Shown: positions 35,706 through 44,698, counted from the first letter of the stretch. The stretch is DNA of 64,000 nt from Streptomyces sp. NBC_00440 (GCF_036014215.1 NZ_CP107921.1:5587501-5651500); one strand, 5' to 3'. A program made the numbers and translations. The notes: generated from the letters alone by a model not told the origin.

Positions 35706-36016
35706 GCTGCGGAGAGCCGCACGAAACGGACTGCTCCGAGGTCCTGGACCATCTGTACGAGTTCCTCGACCACGAGATGCCGGACAACGACTGCACCAAG
35801 TTCGAGGTGCACTTCGAGGAGTGCTCCCCGTGCCTGGAGAAGTACGGCCTGGAGCAGGCCGTCAAGAAGCTGGTGAAGCGCTGCTGCGGCAGTGACGACG
35901 TACCGGCGGACCTCCGGTCCAAGGTCATGGGGCGCATCGATCTGATCCGCTCGGGACAGGCGGTGCCCGACCAGGACATCACCGTCACCGACCGGTCGGC
36001 GGCCGCCCAGGACTGA
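35702..36016 (+). CDS. rsrA: zinc-containing anti-sigma factor RsrA
   Basis: A 104-residue ZAS-family anti-sigma factor with all redox and zinc residues conserved at the positions known for S. coelicolor RsrA: Cys3, Cys11, Cys31, His37, Cys41, Cys44, Cys61 and Cys62. The HxxxCxxC motif reads HFEECSPC. Reduced zinc-bound RsrA holds SigR; a disulfide between Cys11 and Cys44 releases it. The ATG overlaps the sigR stop by four bases, ensuring matched synthesis. A hairpin terminator follows at 36061. Confidence 0.95.
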   Translation: MSCGEPHETDCSEVLDHLYEFLDHEMPDNDCTKFEVHFEECSPCLEKYGLEQAVKKLVKRCCGSDDVPADLRSKVMGRIDLIRSGQAVPDQDITVTDRSAAAQD

Positions 36017-36060
36017 CCGGCCGCGGGGACGGCAGGGCCTCCCGGCGCACAGACACAGAC

Positions 36061-36094
36061 AGCGGGACCGCGGCGCACGTGCCGCGGTCCCGCT
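36061..36094 (+). terminator. terminator of sigR-rsrA
   Basis: A perfect 14-bp stem AGCGGGACCGCGGC with a six-base loop, followed by GCGTTT. Confidence 0.8.
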
Positions 36095-36246
36095 GCGTTT
36101 GCCGTACCCGGCCCGATTTCGCCCCGGGACTGTCACCCGATGGGCTGCTGATCCGCCGATGCGGCCCCCCGGCCGCCCGCCCGCGCCTATTCTCCCCAAC
36201 CTGTACGGACGCCGGAGCCGTGCGGATCCCGGAGGAGGAGGCCGCC

Positions 36247-37584
36247 ATGCGGGCACTGCCGCGGACTGCGCGTGCCTGCATCCTGTGCGCGGTCCTGGGC
36301 GCCGCCGGCTGTGTGCTGCCCGCCGTCACCGACCCCGCCACGCCCTGGACGGCCGTGGCCCTGCTCGCCGCCGTCTACGCCGGGTGCGAGCTGCTCGCCC
36401 GCAGATCGCCGGGGGCCGGGGCGTTCTTCGCCGTACTCGTCGCCGCCGCCCTGCTCCTGCCGCCCGCGGCCGCCGCCATCGCCGCCGTGCCCGGGGCGCT
36501 GCTCGGCGCCGCCGAGCACTCTCCGTACGGCATCCGGCGCGTCTGGCACGCCGCGCAGCTCGCCCTCGCGGTGCGGGCCGCCGCGGAACTCGGGGGTTCC
36601 GCGCTCTTCGGCGGGCCGTCCCGGACACCCGGCCTGCCGTACGCCCTGCTGCCCGCGCTCGCCGCCGCCCTGGTCCTCTGCCTGGCCCTGACCGCACTGG
36701 ACGGCGCCGTACGGGCCACCGCCGAGCGGCTGCCCGTCCGCACCGCGGGTCACGCGCTGCTGCGCTCACTCGCCCCGTACACCGTGCACGGGCTCGCCGG
36801 GCTCATGATGGCGGTCCTGTGGCGCAGCCCCTTCGGGCCGCCCGCCGCCCTCTTCGTCCTGCTGCCCATGTACATCTCCAGCTGGGTCTTCGCGCAGTAC
36901 CACCGCGAGCGTGCCGCCCACCGGGCGACGATCCGGGCGCTCGTGCAGGCCGTCGACATCAAGGACCAGTACACCCGCGGCCACAGCGAACGCGTGGGGC
37001 AGGCGTCGGCGATGATCGCCGGCGAGCTGGGCATGGCCGGCGACCGTCTGGAGGCGCTGCGCTTCGCCGGGATCCTCCATGACGTGGGGAAGCTCGGGGT
37101 GCCCACCAGGCTGCTCAGGAAGGACGGGCCGCTGACGCCCGACGAGCGCCGCGTCATCGAGCTGCACCCCGAGTACGGACACGAGATGGTCCGCGGCATC
37201 GGCTTCCTCGGCGAGGCCAGGGCCGCCATCCTCCACCACCACGAACGGCTCGACGGCTCCGGCTACCCCTACGGGCTCTCCGGGCAGCAGATCCCCGAGT
37301 TCGCCCGGGTCGTCGCCATCGCCGACGCCTTCGACGCCATGACGTCCACCCGCTCCTACCGCAGGGCCAGACCCGTCGACGCCGCCCTCCGGGAGCTGGT
37401 GCGGTGCGCGGGGACGCAGTTCGACCCGCTGATGGTCCAGGCGTTCGTACGGGCGCTCGCCCGCAGCGGCTGGCGCCCCGCCGTCACCGCCGACGAACCG
37501 GACGCCTGCCCGCCCGCCGTCCCGCCCGCCCGCGCCCCGGCCGCTGCGCCCGGCCCGCCCGCCGACGCGGAGCACCCCGCGTGA
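36247..37584 (+). CDS. membrane HD-GYP domain protein, predicted c-di-GMP phosphodiesterase
   Basis: 445 residues from ATG 36247 with GGAGGAGG upstream. The N-terminal 210 residues hold about six or seven membrane helices rich in Ala and Leu. The C-terminal domain has the complete HD-GYP pattern: HSERVGQASA, GILHDVGKLGVP, HPEYGHEM, ILHHHERLDGSGYPYGL and AIADAFDAMTS. HD-GYP enzymes linearise cyclic di-GMP to pGpG or GMP; cyclic di-GMP controls development through BldD in Streptomyces. The last 45 residues are Pro/Ala-rich. A second, degenerate HD gene overlaps by four bases (GTGA), suggesting a paired system. The membrane sensor ligand is unknown. Confidence 0.88.
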   Translation: MRALPRTARACILCAVLGAAGCVLPAVTDPATPWTAVALLAAVYAGCELLARRSPGAGAFFAVLVAAALLLPPAAAAIAAVPGALLGAAEHSPYGIRRVWHAAQLALAVRAAAELGGSALFGGPSRTPGLPYALLPALAAALVLCLALTALDGAVRATAERLPVRTAGHALLRSLAPYTVHGLAGLMMAVLWRSPFGPPAALFVLLPMYISSWVFAQYHRERAAHRATIRALVQAVDIKDQYTRGHSERVGQASAMIAGELGMAGDRLEALRFAGILHDVGKLGVPTRLLRKDGPLTPDERRVIELHPEYGHEMVRGIGFLGEARAAILHHHERLDGSGYPYGLSGQQIPEFARVVAIADAFDAMTSTRSYRRARPVDAALRELVRCAGTQFDPLMVQAFVRALARSGWRPAVTADEPDACPPAVPPARAPAAAPGPPADAEHPA

Positions 37585-38870
37585 GCGCCCGTACCCCCCG
37601 CGCCGTGTGCCTCGTCCACGGCGCCGCCGCCCTGGTCGCCGCGGCCGGGCTCGGCTGGACCCTCTGGCACGGCGTCGGCGACCGGGACACCGCGCTCGCC
37701 TTCGGGATACTCGTCGCCGCGGGCGAACTCACCCGCCGCACCGGCCCCGGCAGCGAGCGCGAACCCGCACCGCTCGGCGCCGCCGGAGCCCTCGCCTACG
37801 CCCTGCTGGGCCAGAACGGCGGCCACCCCACCGTGCACGGCGCCCCCCAGGTCGTCGCCGTCGTCGTGGCGGGCACGCTCGCCGGCACCGCGCCGCACGT
37901 CCCGCGCGGCCGCGGCCCCACCGCCGACCAGCTGGCCCGCCGGGTGCTCACGGTCGCCTTCGCCGCCGCCTGCTTCCAGCCCCTGTGCGGCTCGGGGCGG
38001 ACAGCTGCCTGGGCGGTGCGCGGCCCCTCGTACGCCGTCGTGCTGCTCCTGCTGCTCGGCCTCACCGCCCTCTGCGACGCCGTCCTGGCCGCCGCGATGG
38101 CACACGCGCGCACCCGTTCCCCCGCCCCTGGCGCTCGGTCCCGCCCGACCGGGGGAGTCCCCATCGGGCCGCTGCTCCGCGACGAACTGCGCGCACTCGC
38201 CGGCATCGGCTCGGCCGTCTGCGCCACCGGTGTGGTGATGGCGCTGGGCGTCGCGGTCGCCGGGCTGTGGGCGCTGCCCGTCTTCTCCGTACCGCTGCTG
38301 CTCACCCAGCTCTCGCTGCGCCGCCACGCGCTGGTACGCACGACCTACCGCCAGACCATCACCTCGCTCGCCCGCGCCACCGAGATCGCCGGATACACCC
38401 CGCACGGCCATGCCCGCAGGGTCGCCGGGCTCAGCCGGGCCGTCGGCCGGGAGCTGGGTCTCTCCGAACCGGCGCTGACCGTCCTTGAGTACGCGGCCCT
38501 GATGCACGACATCGGCCAGCTCTCCCTCGTCGACCCGGTCCCCGGCGGCGCCACCGCGCCGCTGCCGCCCGCCGAGCAGCGCCGGATCGCGCTGCTCGGC
38601 GGCGCCGTGGTCCGCCAGACCGGAGTCGACGCGAAGGTCGCCGTCATCGTGGAGCGGCAGGCGGATCCGTATCGGGAGCAGCCGCTCACCGCCCGGATTG
38701 TCCGGGCCGTCAATGCGTACGAGGACCTGGCCGGGGAAAGTGAAGGAGTGAGGGGTGCGGGCGGACCGCTCGGCGCGCTGGAGCGGCTGCGCCTGGGAAC
38801 CGGCCACGACTACCAGCCGGAAGTCGTGGAATCCCTCGCCCGTGTGCTCTCCCGGGGCGGTGTCGCCTGA
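37581..38870 (+). CDS. membrane HD-domain protein with degenerate HD-GYP motif
   Basis: 429 residues from GTG 37581, translationally coupled to the preceding gene. About six membrane helices in the first 245 residues are followed by an HD domain. The HD dyad is present (LMHDIGQLSL) and the preceding HGHARRVAGLSRAVG keeps the metal-site histidine region, but the HHHE...GYP segment is replaced by VAVIVERQADPYREQP, losing both extra histidines and the GYP signature. It is therefore probably not an active cyclic di-GMP phosphodiesterase and may act as a regulatory partner of the first protein, for example as a heterodimer subunit; that is inference. Confidence 0.8.
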   Translation: MSARTPRAVCLVHGAAALVAAAGLGWTLWHGVGDRDTALAFGILVAAGELTRRTGPGSEREPAPLGAAGALAYALLGQNGGHPTVHGAPQVVAVVVAGTLAGTAPHVPRGRGPTADQLARRVLTVAFAAACFQPLCGSGRTAAWAVRGPSYAVVLLLLLGLTALCDAVLAAAMAHARTRSPAPGARSRPTGGVPIGPLLRDELRALAGIGSAVCATGVVMALGVAVAGLWALPVFSVPLLLTQLSLRRHALVRTTYRQTITSLARATEIAGYTPHGHARRVAGLSRAVGRELGLSEPALTVLEYAALMHDIGQLSLVDPVPGGATAPLPPAEQRRIALLGGAVVRQTGVDAKVAVIVERQADPYREQPLTARIVRAVNAYEDLAGESEGVRGAGGPLGALERLRLGTGHDYQPEVVESLARVLSRGGVA

Positions 38871-39025
38871 CGTTGCCCCGGGGGGCGGAATCCGGGCCCC
38901 GGAGCGGGTAACCAGTGGGTAATGAGCGCCGCTCCGACCGGGCATGGTTGGATGCGAAGAGAGGGCGTCCGGGGGAATCGGAGCCCGGGAAGCAGAGACC
39001 TTTCAGCTACCGGCAGGCGGGAATC

Positions 39026-40009
39026 GTGAGGATCTTCGGGAAGGTACGGCATCGGCCCTCCGCATCCTGGCGGCAGGCCACGGACCGCGCGTTCACGCTG
39101 ATCGGCGACGGTCGGTACGACGACGCGGGAGCGCTGCTCACGCGCGCGGCCGATCTCGAACCGTGGCTGTCCGAGTCCTGGTTCAATCTGGCCCTGCTGC
39201 ACAAGTTCCGGCACGACTGGGACCGGGCACGGACCGCGGGGCTGCGCGCCGTGGCGCTCCTGGACCGCGAGGCGGGCGCCCCCGACTGGTGGAACGTCGG
39301 GATCGCGGCCACCGCGCTGCAGGACTGGCCGCTGGCCCGCCGGGCCTGGCAGGCGTACGGGCTGCGGGTCCCGGGCGAGCCCGCGGCCAGCGGTGAGCCG
39401 GTCGGTATGGACCTCGGCTCCGCCGCCGTGCGGCTCTCCCCGGAGGGAGAGGCCGAGGTGGTCTGGGGCCGCCGGCTCGACCCCGCCCGCGTCGAGGTGC
39501 TCTCCATCCCGCTGCCGTCGTCCGGCAGGCGCTGGGGCGAGGTCGTCCTGCACGACGGCGTCCCGCACGGCGAGCGCGTCACCGCCGCCGGGCCCTCCTA
39601 CCCCGTCTTCGACGAGATCGAGCTGTGGGCGCCCTCGCCGGTGCCGACCTGGGTGGTGCTGCTCGAAGCGGCGACCGAGGCCGACCGGGACGCCCTGGAG
39701 CAGCTGGCGGCCGACGCCGGGTTCGCCGCCGAGGACTGGTCGTCCTCCGTCCGGCTGCTCTGCCGCGCCTGCTCCGAGTCGCAGATGGAGAGCGACGAGG
39801 GCGAAGGCGAGCAGCCCCCCGATCCGCACGACCACAGCGAGCCCGGCCACCCCGGCCCGCTCGGCCACCGCACGGCGGGCGGTCTCTGGGTCGCGGAGCG
39901 CGAGTGCGGCATAGCCGCCCCCGCGGGACTGGTGCGCGGACTGCTCGACGGCTGGGTCGCCGACAGCCCGGACAGCCGGGAGTGGCGGGACCTCGAAGAG
40001 GTCTGCTGA
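39026..40009 (+). CDS. tetratricopeptide-repeat protein, unknown function
   Basis: 327 residues from GTG 39026 (VRIFGKVRHRPSASWRQATDR), preceded by GGCGGGA; the 37 codons upstream are in frame but lack family character. The N-terminal 110 residues hold TPR-like helices (TLIGDGRYDDAGALLTRAADLEPW, FNLALLHKFRHDWDRARTAGL). A beta-rich C-terminal half follows (VVWGRRLDPARVEVLSIPLP), with an acidic loop (SDEGEGEQPPD). It is strongly conserved in Streptomyces just upstream of def. No signal peptide. The link to deformylase is by position only. Confidence 0.8.
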   Translation: MRIFGKVRHRPSASWRQATDRAFTLIGDGRYDDAGALLTRAADLEPWLSESWFNLALLHKFRHDWDRARTAGLRAVALLDREAGAPDWWNVGIAATALQDWPLARRAWQAYGLRVPGEPAASGEPVGMDLGSAAVRLSPEGEAEVVWGRRLDPARVEVLSIPLPSSGRRWGEVVLHDGVPHGERVTAAGPSYPVFDEIELWAPSPVPTWVVLLEAATEADRDALEQLAADAGFAAEDWSSSVRLLCRACSESQMESDEGEGEQPPDPHDHSEPGHPGPLGHRTAGGLWVAERECGIAAPAGLVRGLLDGWVADSPDSREWRDLEEVC

Positions 40010-40088
40010 CCCCGCTTCCTCCTGTGGAACAGCCCGTTAGGCTGTACGGGATCGTTCCAGGTTTTTTTGAGGAAGGCGTACGGCGGAC

Positions 40089-40736
40089 ATGTCGCAGGAG
40101 CAGACGGACCAGCAGGTCGATACGGACCAGCAGGTCAATGACGGTTTCGTCGTGGACACCGAGGACTGCGAGGAGCGCGAGGAGGCCCACCGCGCCCGTG
40201 GCACCGCCCGCCCCATCACCGTCGTGGGCAACCCGGTGCTCCACCGGGAGTGCAAGGACGTCACCTCGTTCGACGCCGAGCTGGCCCAGCTGATCGACGA
40301 CATGTTCGCCAGCCAGAAGGCCGCCGAGGGTGTGGGCCTGGCCGCGAACCAGATCGGTGTCGACCTCAAGGTCTTCGTCTACGACTGCCTCGACGACGAC
40401 GGCAGGCGCCACGTCGGAGCCGTCTGCAACCCGGTGCTCACCGAGACCCCGGCCGAGCGCCGCCGGCTCGACGAGTCCAACGAGGGCTGCCTCTCCGTCC
40501 CGACCGCGTACGCCGAGCTGGCCCGCCCGGACTACGCGGAGGTCACCGGCCAGGACGCCGGAGGCAACCCGGTGAAGGTGCGCGGCACCGGCTACTTCGC
40601 CCGCTGCCTCCAGCACGAGACGGACCACCTGTACGGCTACCTGTACATCGACCGCCTGTCGAAGCGCGACCGCAAGGACGCGCTCCGGCAGATGGAAGAG
40701 GGCACGCCGCGCTACGAGACCGTCCCCAACCTCTGA
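40089..40736 (+). CDS. def: peptide deformylase
   Basis: A 215-residue deformylase with all three motifs: [10 protein letters not shown] (about residue 82), EGCLSVP (about 133) and QHETDHLYG (about 176), giving the Cys-His-His metal site and catalytic Glu. It removes the formyl group from N-terminal Met on the ribosome. An unusual 40-residue N-terminal extension contains two DTDQQV repeats and an acidic EDCEEREE run. GAGGAAGG lies upstream of the ATG. Streptomyces encode several paralogous deformylases, so this is one of a set. Confidence 0.95.
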   Translation: MSQEQTDQQVDTDQQVNDGFVVDTEDCEEREEAHRARGTARPITVVGNPVLHRECKDVTSFDAELAQLIDDMFASQKAAEGVGLAANQIGVDLKVFVYDCLDDDGRRHVGAVCNPVLTETPAERRRLDESNEGCLSVPTAYAELARPDYAEVTGQDAGGNPVKVRGTGYFARCLQHETDHLYGYLYIDRLSKRDRKDALRQMEEGTPRYETVPNL

Positions 40737-40747
40737 CCTGACCGGCC

Positions 40748-40777
40748 GGGCCCGGTCAGGCCGTGCCGACCGGGCCC
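40748..40777. terminator. convergent hairpin terminator def / GlxA-type gene
   Basis: A perfect ten-bp stem GGGCCCGGTC with a ten-base loop lies between the def stop and the 3' end of the convergent regulator gene, overlapping its last codons. Confidence 0.65.
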
Positions 40778-41721
40778 CGGAACGTCCGCCGGTAGGCGTT
40801 CGGGGTGGTGCCGAGCGTACGGAGGAAGTGGTGGCGCAGCCCCGCACCCGTACCGAAGCCGACCCGCCCCGCGATCGAGTCCACCGTCTCGTCGGAGGCC
40901 TCCAGCAACTCCTGTGCCAGCAGCACCCGTTGGCGCAGCAGCCAGCGGTACGGCGTCGTCCCCGTCTCCTGCTGGAAGCGGCGGGCGAAGGTGCGCGGTG
41001 ACATCAGGGCGCGGGCCGCCAGCTGCTCGACGGTCTGCTCCTCGTCCAGATGCTGTTCCATCCAGCCGAGGACTTCGGCGACGCTGTCCGCCCGCTCGGG
41101 GCTCACCGGGCGCTCGACGAACTGGGCCTGGCCGCCGTCGCGATGGGGCGGGACCACCATCCGCCGGGCGATCCTGTTGGCGACGTGCGGGCCGTGCTCC
41201 TTGCGGACGATGTGGAGGCAGGCGTCGATGCCGGCTGCTGTCCCGGCCGATGTGATGACGGGGTCCTCGTCCACGTACAGCACATCGGGTTCGACCCTGG
41301 CCAGGGGGAAGGCACGGGCCAGTTCGTCCGCGTGGCGCCAGTGCGCGGCGCAGCGACGGCCGTCGAGCAGCCCCGCCGAACCGAGCACGAAGACACCGGA
41401 GCAGACGCTGAGCACCCGGGCCCCGCGGTCCACCGCCCGGCGCAGCGCGTCGAGGAGGGCCGGCGGGTAGTCGCGGTTCCCCCGCGACTCGGCGGCCGGC
41501 ACCGCGATCAGATCGGCCTCTTCGAGCCGTTCCAGGCCGTGTTCGGTGCTGAGCGTGAACCCGGCGTGCGTCTCCAGCACGGGCCCTTCGGCGGACGCCA
41601 CCGCGAAGTCGTACACCGGCAGCCCCTCGTCGCTCCGGTCGAGGCCGAACACCTCGCAGACCACGCCGAGTTCGAACGGGTTGACGCCGTTCATCAGGAC
41701 CACGACGACGTTCTTCATCAT
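40756..41721 (-). CDS. GlxA-family transcriptional regulator (DJ-1/PfpI plus AraC HTH)
   Basis: A 321-residue regulator with an N-terminal DJ-1/PfpI-like domain (VVVVLMNGVNPFELGVVCEVFGLD and VLSVCSGVFVLGSAGLLDGR, where the Cys is the nucleophile-elbow position) and a C-terminal AraC domain from about residue 215 (TVEQLAARALMSPRTFARRF, then RVGFGTGAGLRHHFLRTLGTTPNAYRR). Such proteins sense small molecules or reactive nitrogen compounds. It has an in-frame double ATG start at 41721. It is divergent from a small membrane-protein gene. It may correspond to the NrdS-like regulator that accompanies nrdAB in other Streptomyces, but that is only a position-based guess. Confidence 0.85.
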   Translation of the reverse strand: MMKNVVVVLMNGVNPFELGVVCEVFGLDRSDEGLPVYDFAVASAEGPVLETHAGFTLSTEHGLERLEEADLIAVPAAESRGNRDYPPALLDALRRAVDRGARVLSVCSGVFVLGSAGLLDGRRCAAHWRHADELARAFPLARVEPDVLYVDEDPVITSAGTAAGIDACLHIVRKEHGPHVANRIARRMVVPPHRDGGQAQFVERPVSPERADSVAEVLGWMEQHLDEEQTVEQLAARALMSPRTFARRFQQETGTTPYRWLLRQRVLLAQELLEASDETVDSIAGRVGFGTGAGLRHHFLRTLGTTPNAYRRTFRGPVGTA

Positions 41722-41803
41722 GGACCAAGTGTGGCAGCAATTCGACGGTGCATGTCAGTCCTGCCACTGATTCTTCCGGCCGTCCGGCGCCACAGTTGAC
41801 GGC

Positions 41804-42028
41804 ATGAACACCTTCCTGGACTACCTGACCGTGCTCGCCGTCTTCGTCATCCTGGCGCTGCCCTCACTGATCTGGCACGCCCGCGAGCGCCGCATCGACC
41901 GGCAGCTCGCCCAGCGCCGGGGGGACCCCGAACCGGGCGCTCCCGCAAGAGAGCCGGAGGGGCGGGCGCTCAACCGCCCCGCCGTCCGGGGCCGGGCGGC
42001 CCGGAGCGAGGTGATGCGCGGCGCCTGA
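41804..42028 (+). CDS. small single-pass membrane protein, unknown function
   Basis: A 74-residue protein with one hydrophobic helix near the N-terminus (FLDYLTVLAVFVILALPSLIW) followed by a basic, Arg-rich hydrophilic tail. The start ATG 41804 has no strong ribosome-binding site; CACAGT seven bases upstream could be the -10 of a leaderless mRNA. It lies between the divergent GlxA-type gene and the convergent MarR gene. The amino-acid make-up agrees with the genus, but no family is recognised. Confidence 0.55.
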   Translation: MNTFLDYLTVLAVFVILALPSLIWHARERRIDRQLAQRRGDPEPGAPAREPEGRALNRPAVRGRAARSEVMRGA

Positions 42029-42062
42029 CCCTGCCGCGCGGACGGCCGGGGCGGCGCTCCGG

Positions 42063-42569
42063 TCAGTCCTGGTCGAGCGCGTCGAGATGCGCGGCCGTGT
42101 CGTCGGCGAGACGCCCCAGGAGCCGTGCGAGGCCCTCGCGGTCCTGTGCGGGCCAGTCGGCCAGAACGCCGGCGATCCAGCCGAACAGGTTCCGCTTGTA
42201 GGCGTCGGCCGCTTCCGATCCGGAGCCGGTCAGTTCGACCAGCCGGGCGCGCTGGTCGCTCGGGTCGGCGACGCGGCGTACGAGCCCGCGCTTCTCCAGC
42301 GCGGTGACGTGACGGGTGACGTGCGGCCCGACCACTTGCATACGGTCGGCGATCTCACCGACCCGCAGAGGGGCGTCGGCGCTGTGGAGCGTGAGCAGGA
42401 CGGTCACGCCCGGCCTGTCCAGCGACAGGCCGGTGGCCTCGATCGCCCGCTCCGGCAGACGGCCGCGGGTGATGGCGCGGCTGAGCCTGTTGAGCCGCGG
42501 CAGCAGGCCGCTGAGCATCTCCTGGATGAGCGCATCCCGAGCCGCATCGTCGGGTGCCGGATCCGCCAT
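42063..42569 (-). CDS. MarR-family regulator
   Basis: A 168-residue winged-helix protein: RPGVTVLLTLHSADAPLRVGEIADRM, HVTRHVTALEKRGLVRRVADPSDQRARLVELT is the MarR recognition helix and wing. It is divergent from an MFS drug-efflux gene, the classic MarR arrangement, and the intervening 150 bp holds a perfect TACCTTAGGTA palindrome plus further TACCT half-sites. It should repress the exporter and itself until a ligand binds. The ligand is unknown. Confidence 0.88.
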   Translation of the reverse strand: MADPAPDDAARDALIQEMLSGLLPRLNRLSRAITRGRLPERAIEATGLSLDRPGVTVLLTLHSADAPLRVGEIADRMQVVGPHVTRHVTALEKRGLVRRVADPSDQRARLVELTGSGSEAADAYKRNLFGWIAGVLADWPAQDREGLARLLGRLADDTAAHLDALDQD

Positions 42570-42582
42570 GTCGAAAACTACC

Positions 42583-42593
42583 TACCTTAGGTA
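42583..42593. promoter_or_regulatory. candidate MarR operator
   Basis: TACCTTAGGTA is a perfect odd palindrome just outside the MarR start codon. Further TACCT half-sites occur at 42648-42652 and 42662-42666 nearer the MFS gene, so two operators are likely. Confidence 0.55.
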
Positions 42594-42719
42594 TATGCTT
42601 GGTCTCATCCACCCCGCGGACCGCGGGGCATGGTGCCCAATAAAAGGGTACCTGAGTTACGTACCTGGGGCTGTGCGGCACACCCCAGGGCATCACGCCC
42701 CCACGAACGGAGGCCCGCC

Positions 42720-44339
42720 GTGTCCACGACCACGACCCACCGCGGCAGCTGGTTCGCCCTGAGCGCCCTGGTGCTCGCCATGCTCACCATCGGACTCGAC
42801 ACCACCATTCTCAATGTGGCTCTGCCCGAGATCGCCACCGACCTGCACATGACCTCCGGGCAGCTCCAGTGGACCGGCAGCTCCTACACCCTGGTGCTGG
42901 CCGCCCTGATGATCCCGGCCGGCGGTCTCGGCGACCGCTTCGGCCGCAAGAAGCTCCTCATCGCCGCCCTCCTGCTGTTCGGCGTGGCCTCGGCCCTGTG
43001 CGCCGTGGCCACCACTCCGGCCCTGCTGATCGCGGGCCGGTGCCTGCTGGGTGCGGCGGCGGCCTTCATGATGCCGCTGTCCCTGTCCGTGCTGCCCGCG
43101 CTCTTCCCGGACCCCGCGGAACGTGCCCGGGCCAGGACCCTGCAGGTGACCGCCACCGCCATGGGGCTGCCGCTCGGTCCGATCCTCGGCGGACTGCTCC
43201 TGAGCCACTTCTGGTGGGGCTCGGTCTTTCTGGTCAATCTGCCCCTGGTCGCACTCGGCGCCTTCGCCATCGCGCGCTTCGTCCCCGAATCCCGCAGCAC
43301 CGTCGCCCATCCGGTCGACCTTCCGGGAGCGGCTCTGTCGGCCGCCGGACTCACCGCCGTCACCTACGGGTTCATCCAGGCCGGCTCGCACGGCTGGCTC
43401 TCCCCGGACCTGTGGCTGCCCGCAGCCGCCGGTGCCCTTCTGCTCGCCGCGTTCGCCGGATGGCAGCGGCGGACCAGCCACCCGCTGATCGACCTCGCGC
43501 TCTTCCGCAGCCGCACCTTCAACGTCGGCGTCCTCATGGCCACCCTCTCCAGCTTCGCGCTGTTCGGCCTGCTCTATGCCCTCCCGCAGTACTTCCAGGC
43601 GGTCCAGGGGAGCAGCGCCCTGGCCACCGGCCTCAAGCTGCTGCCCATGCTCCTCGGTATGACCGCCGGCACCCGGTGCGCCGGACGGATCGCCCGGCGT
43701 ACCGGTGACCGGCCGGCCCTCACCGCCGGACTCCTGCTGGCCGCCGCGGCCCTGGCGGCCGGGGCCACCACCACCGTCCACACCCCGTACGCCGTCACCG
43801 CCCTGTGGACCGCGGCTCTCGGGACAGGCGTGGGCATGACCCTGCCCCTGGCCATGAACTCCGCCCTCGGCGTGCTGAGCACCGAACGCGCGGGCTCGGG
43901 GTCCGGCCTCCTGCAAGCGCTGCGCCAGGCCGGCGGCACCATCGGCATCGCGATCCTGGGCACCGTCCTCACCTCGGGCTACCGCGGTGGCGTCGACGTC
44001 GGCCACCTGCCCCCGAGGACAGCCGGTGCCGTCCGTGACAGCGCGGCCTCCGGCGTGCAGATCGCCCACCGGAGCGGCAGCGCCGCCCTTCTGGACTCGA
44101 CCCGCGGCGCCTTCGTCCATGGCATGAACGACATGCTCCTGACCTGCTCCGGGATCGCCCTCGTCGCGGCCCTGCTGGCACTCGTGCTCATCCCGCGCCA
44201 CCCGCGCCAGGACCGTGCCCCGGCGCCGCGGCCACGCCCCACGGAAGCGTCCACCGCCGACACCGGTGTCCAGGGCCTGTCCGGCGGTGCCTTGGCACCA
44301 TCCTCCGCACCGGTGCACGGCCGCTCCGGCCCGGTGTAG
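42720..44339 (+). CDS. MFS drug:H+ antiporter, DHA2 (14-TM) family
   Basis: 539 residues from GTG 42720, with GGAGG eight bases upstream. It has about fourteen membrane helices and DHA2 motifs: DTTILNVALPEIA (motif D1), GDRFGRKKLLI (motif A) and GPILGGLLLSHFWWGSVFLVNLP (motif C). The C-terminal 60 residues are Pro/Ala/Arg-rich and cytoplasmic. It is divergent from a MarR-family gene. It should export hydrophobic toxins or antibiotics using proton influx. The pair forms a mobile-looking efflux cassette in a variable slot between def and nrdB. Confidence 0.9.
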   Translation: MSTTTTHRGSWFALSALVLAMLTIGLDTTILNVALPEIATDLHMTSGQLQWTGSSYTLVLAALMIPAGGLGDRFGRKKLLIAALLLFGVASALCAVATTPALLIAGRCLLGAAAAFMMPLSLSVLPALFPDPAERARARTLQVTATAMGLPLGPILGGLLLSHFWWGSVFLVNLPLVALGAFAIARFVPESRSTVAHPVDLPGAALSAAGLTAVTYGFIQAGSHGWLSPDLWLPAAAGALLLAAFAGWQRRTSHPLIDLALFRSRTFNVGVLMATLSSFALFGLLYALPQYFQAVQGSSALATGLKLLPMLLGMTAGTRCAGRIARRTGDRPALTAGLLLAAAALAAGATTTVHTPYAVTALWTAALGTGVGMTLPLAMNSALGVLSTERAGSGSGLLQALRQAGGTIGIAILGTVLTSGYRGGVDVGHLPPRTAGAVRDSAASGVQIAHRSGSAALLDSTRGAFVHGMNDMLLTCSGIALVAALLALVLIPRHPRQDRAPAPRPRPTEASTADTGVQGLSGGALAPSSAPVHGRSGPV

Positions 44340-44377
44340 CGGTCACGTCGGCGCACCCGCTGCCGCGAACACCGATC

Positions 44378-44410
44378 GGCGCGCGGGCCGGGGAGAGAGG
44401 CCCGCGCGCC
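44378..44410. terminator. bidirectional hairpin terminator
   Basis: A perfect twelve-bp stem GGCGCGCGGGCC with a nine-base loop lies between the convergent MFS gene and the remnant gene. Confidence 0.75.
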
Positions 44411-44416
44411 GTCCGG

Positions 44417-44698
44417 CTACGAGAAGTGCGACAGGGGCACCTCGAACACGGTGCGGTGGCCCTGGAGTTCGGTCAGACCCCACAGGGAACCGCCGCCCCA
44501 ATAGGTCAGGTTCTCGGCGTCCTTGGCCCACGGAGTGCGCTTCTTCTGGTGCCGGGGATTCCCGTCCCAGCTGTAGAGGGTGCCGTAGTCGTCGGCGTGG
44601 GAGGTGGAGAAGTAGTAGCGCCCACCGTGGTACAGCACTCCCTGCCCGGCCGGGTGTCCGGCCGGGTCCGGTGAGGAGTATCCGGTGACCGGACGGGC
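44417..44698 (-). pseudogene. 3' remnant of a gene for a secreted-type protein
   Basis: On the minus strand the frame ending at TAG 44417-44419 is open back to the nrdB stop codon itself (TGA 44699-44701, in the same frame) and encodes 93 residues, of which the last 73 read like a real protein: LYHGGRYYFSTSHADDYGTL, YWGGGSLWGLTELQGHRTVF, ending EVPLSHFS. There is no start codon with a ribosome-binding site, only an internal ATG-less run; the first codon usable is CTG/GTG 44641. The pattern suggests the C-terminal part of a larger beta-propeller-like or secreted protein truncated by a deletion whose end coincides with the nrdB stop. No family name can be given. Confidence 0.6.

Noticed and set aside
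42693..44318. 541-codon minus-strand frame over the MFS gene
   Set aside because: It is antisense to a transporter with full DHA2 motifs; its Gly/Gln/Arg-rich composition is typical of shadows.
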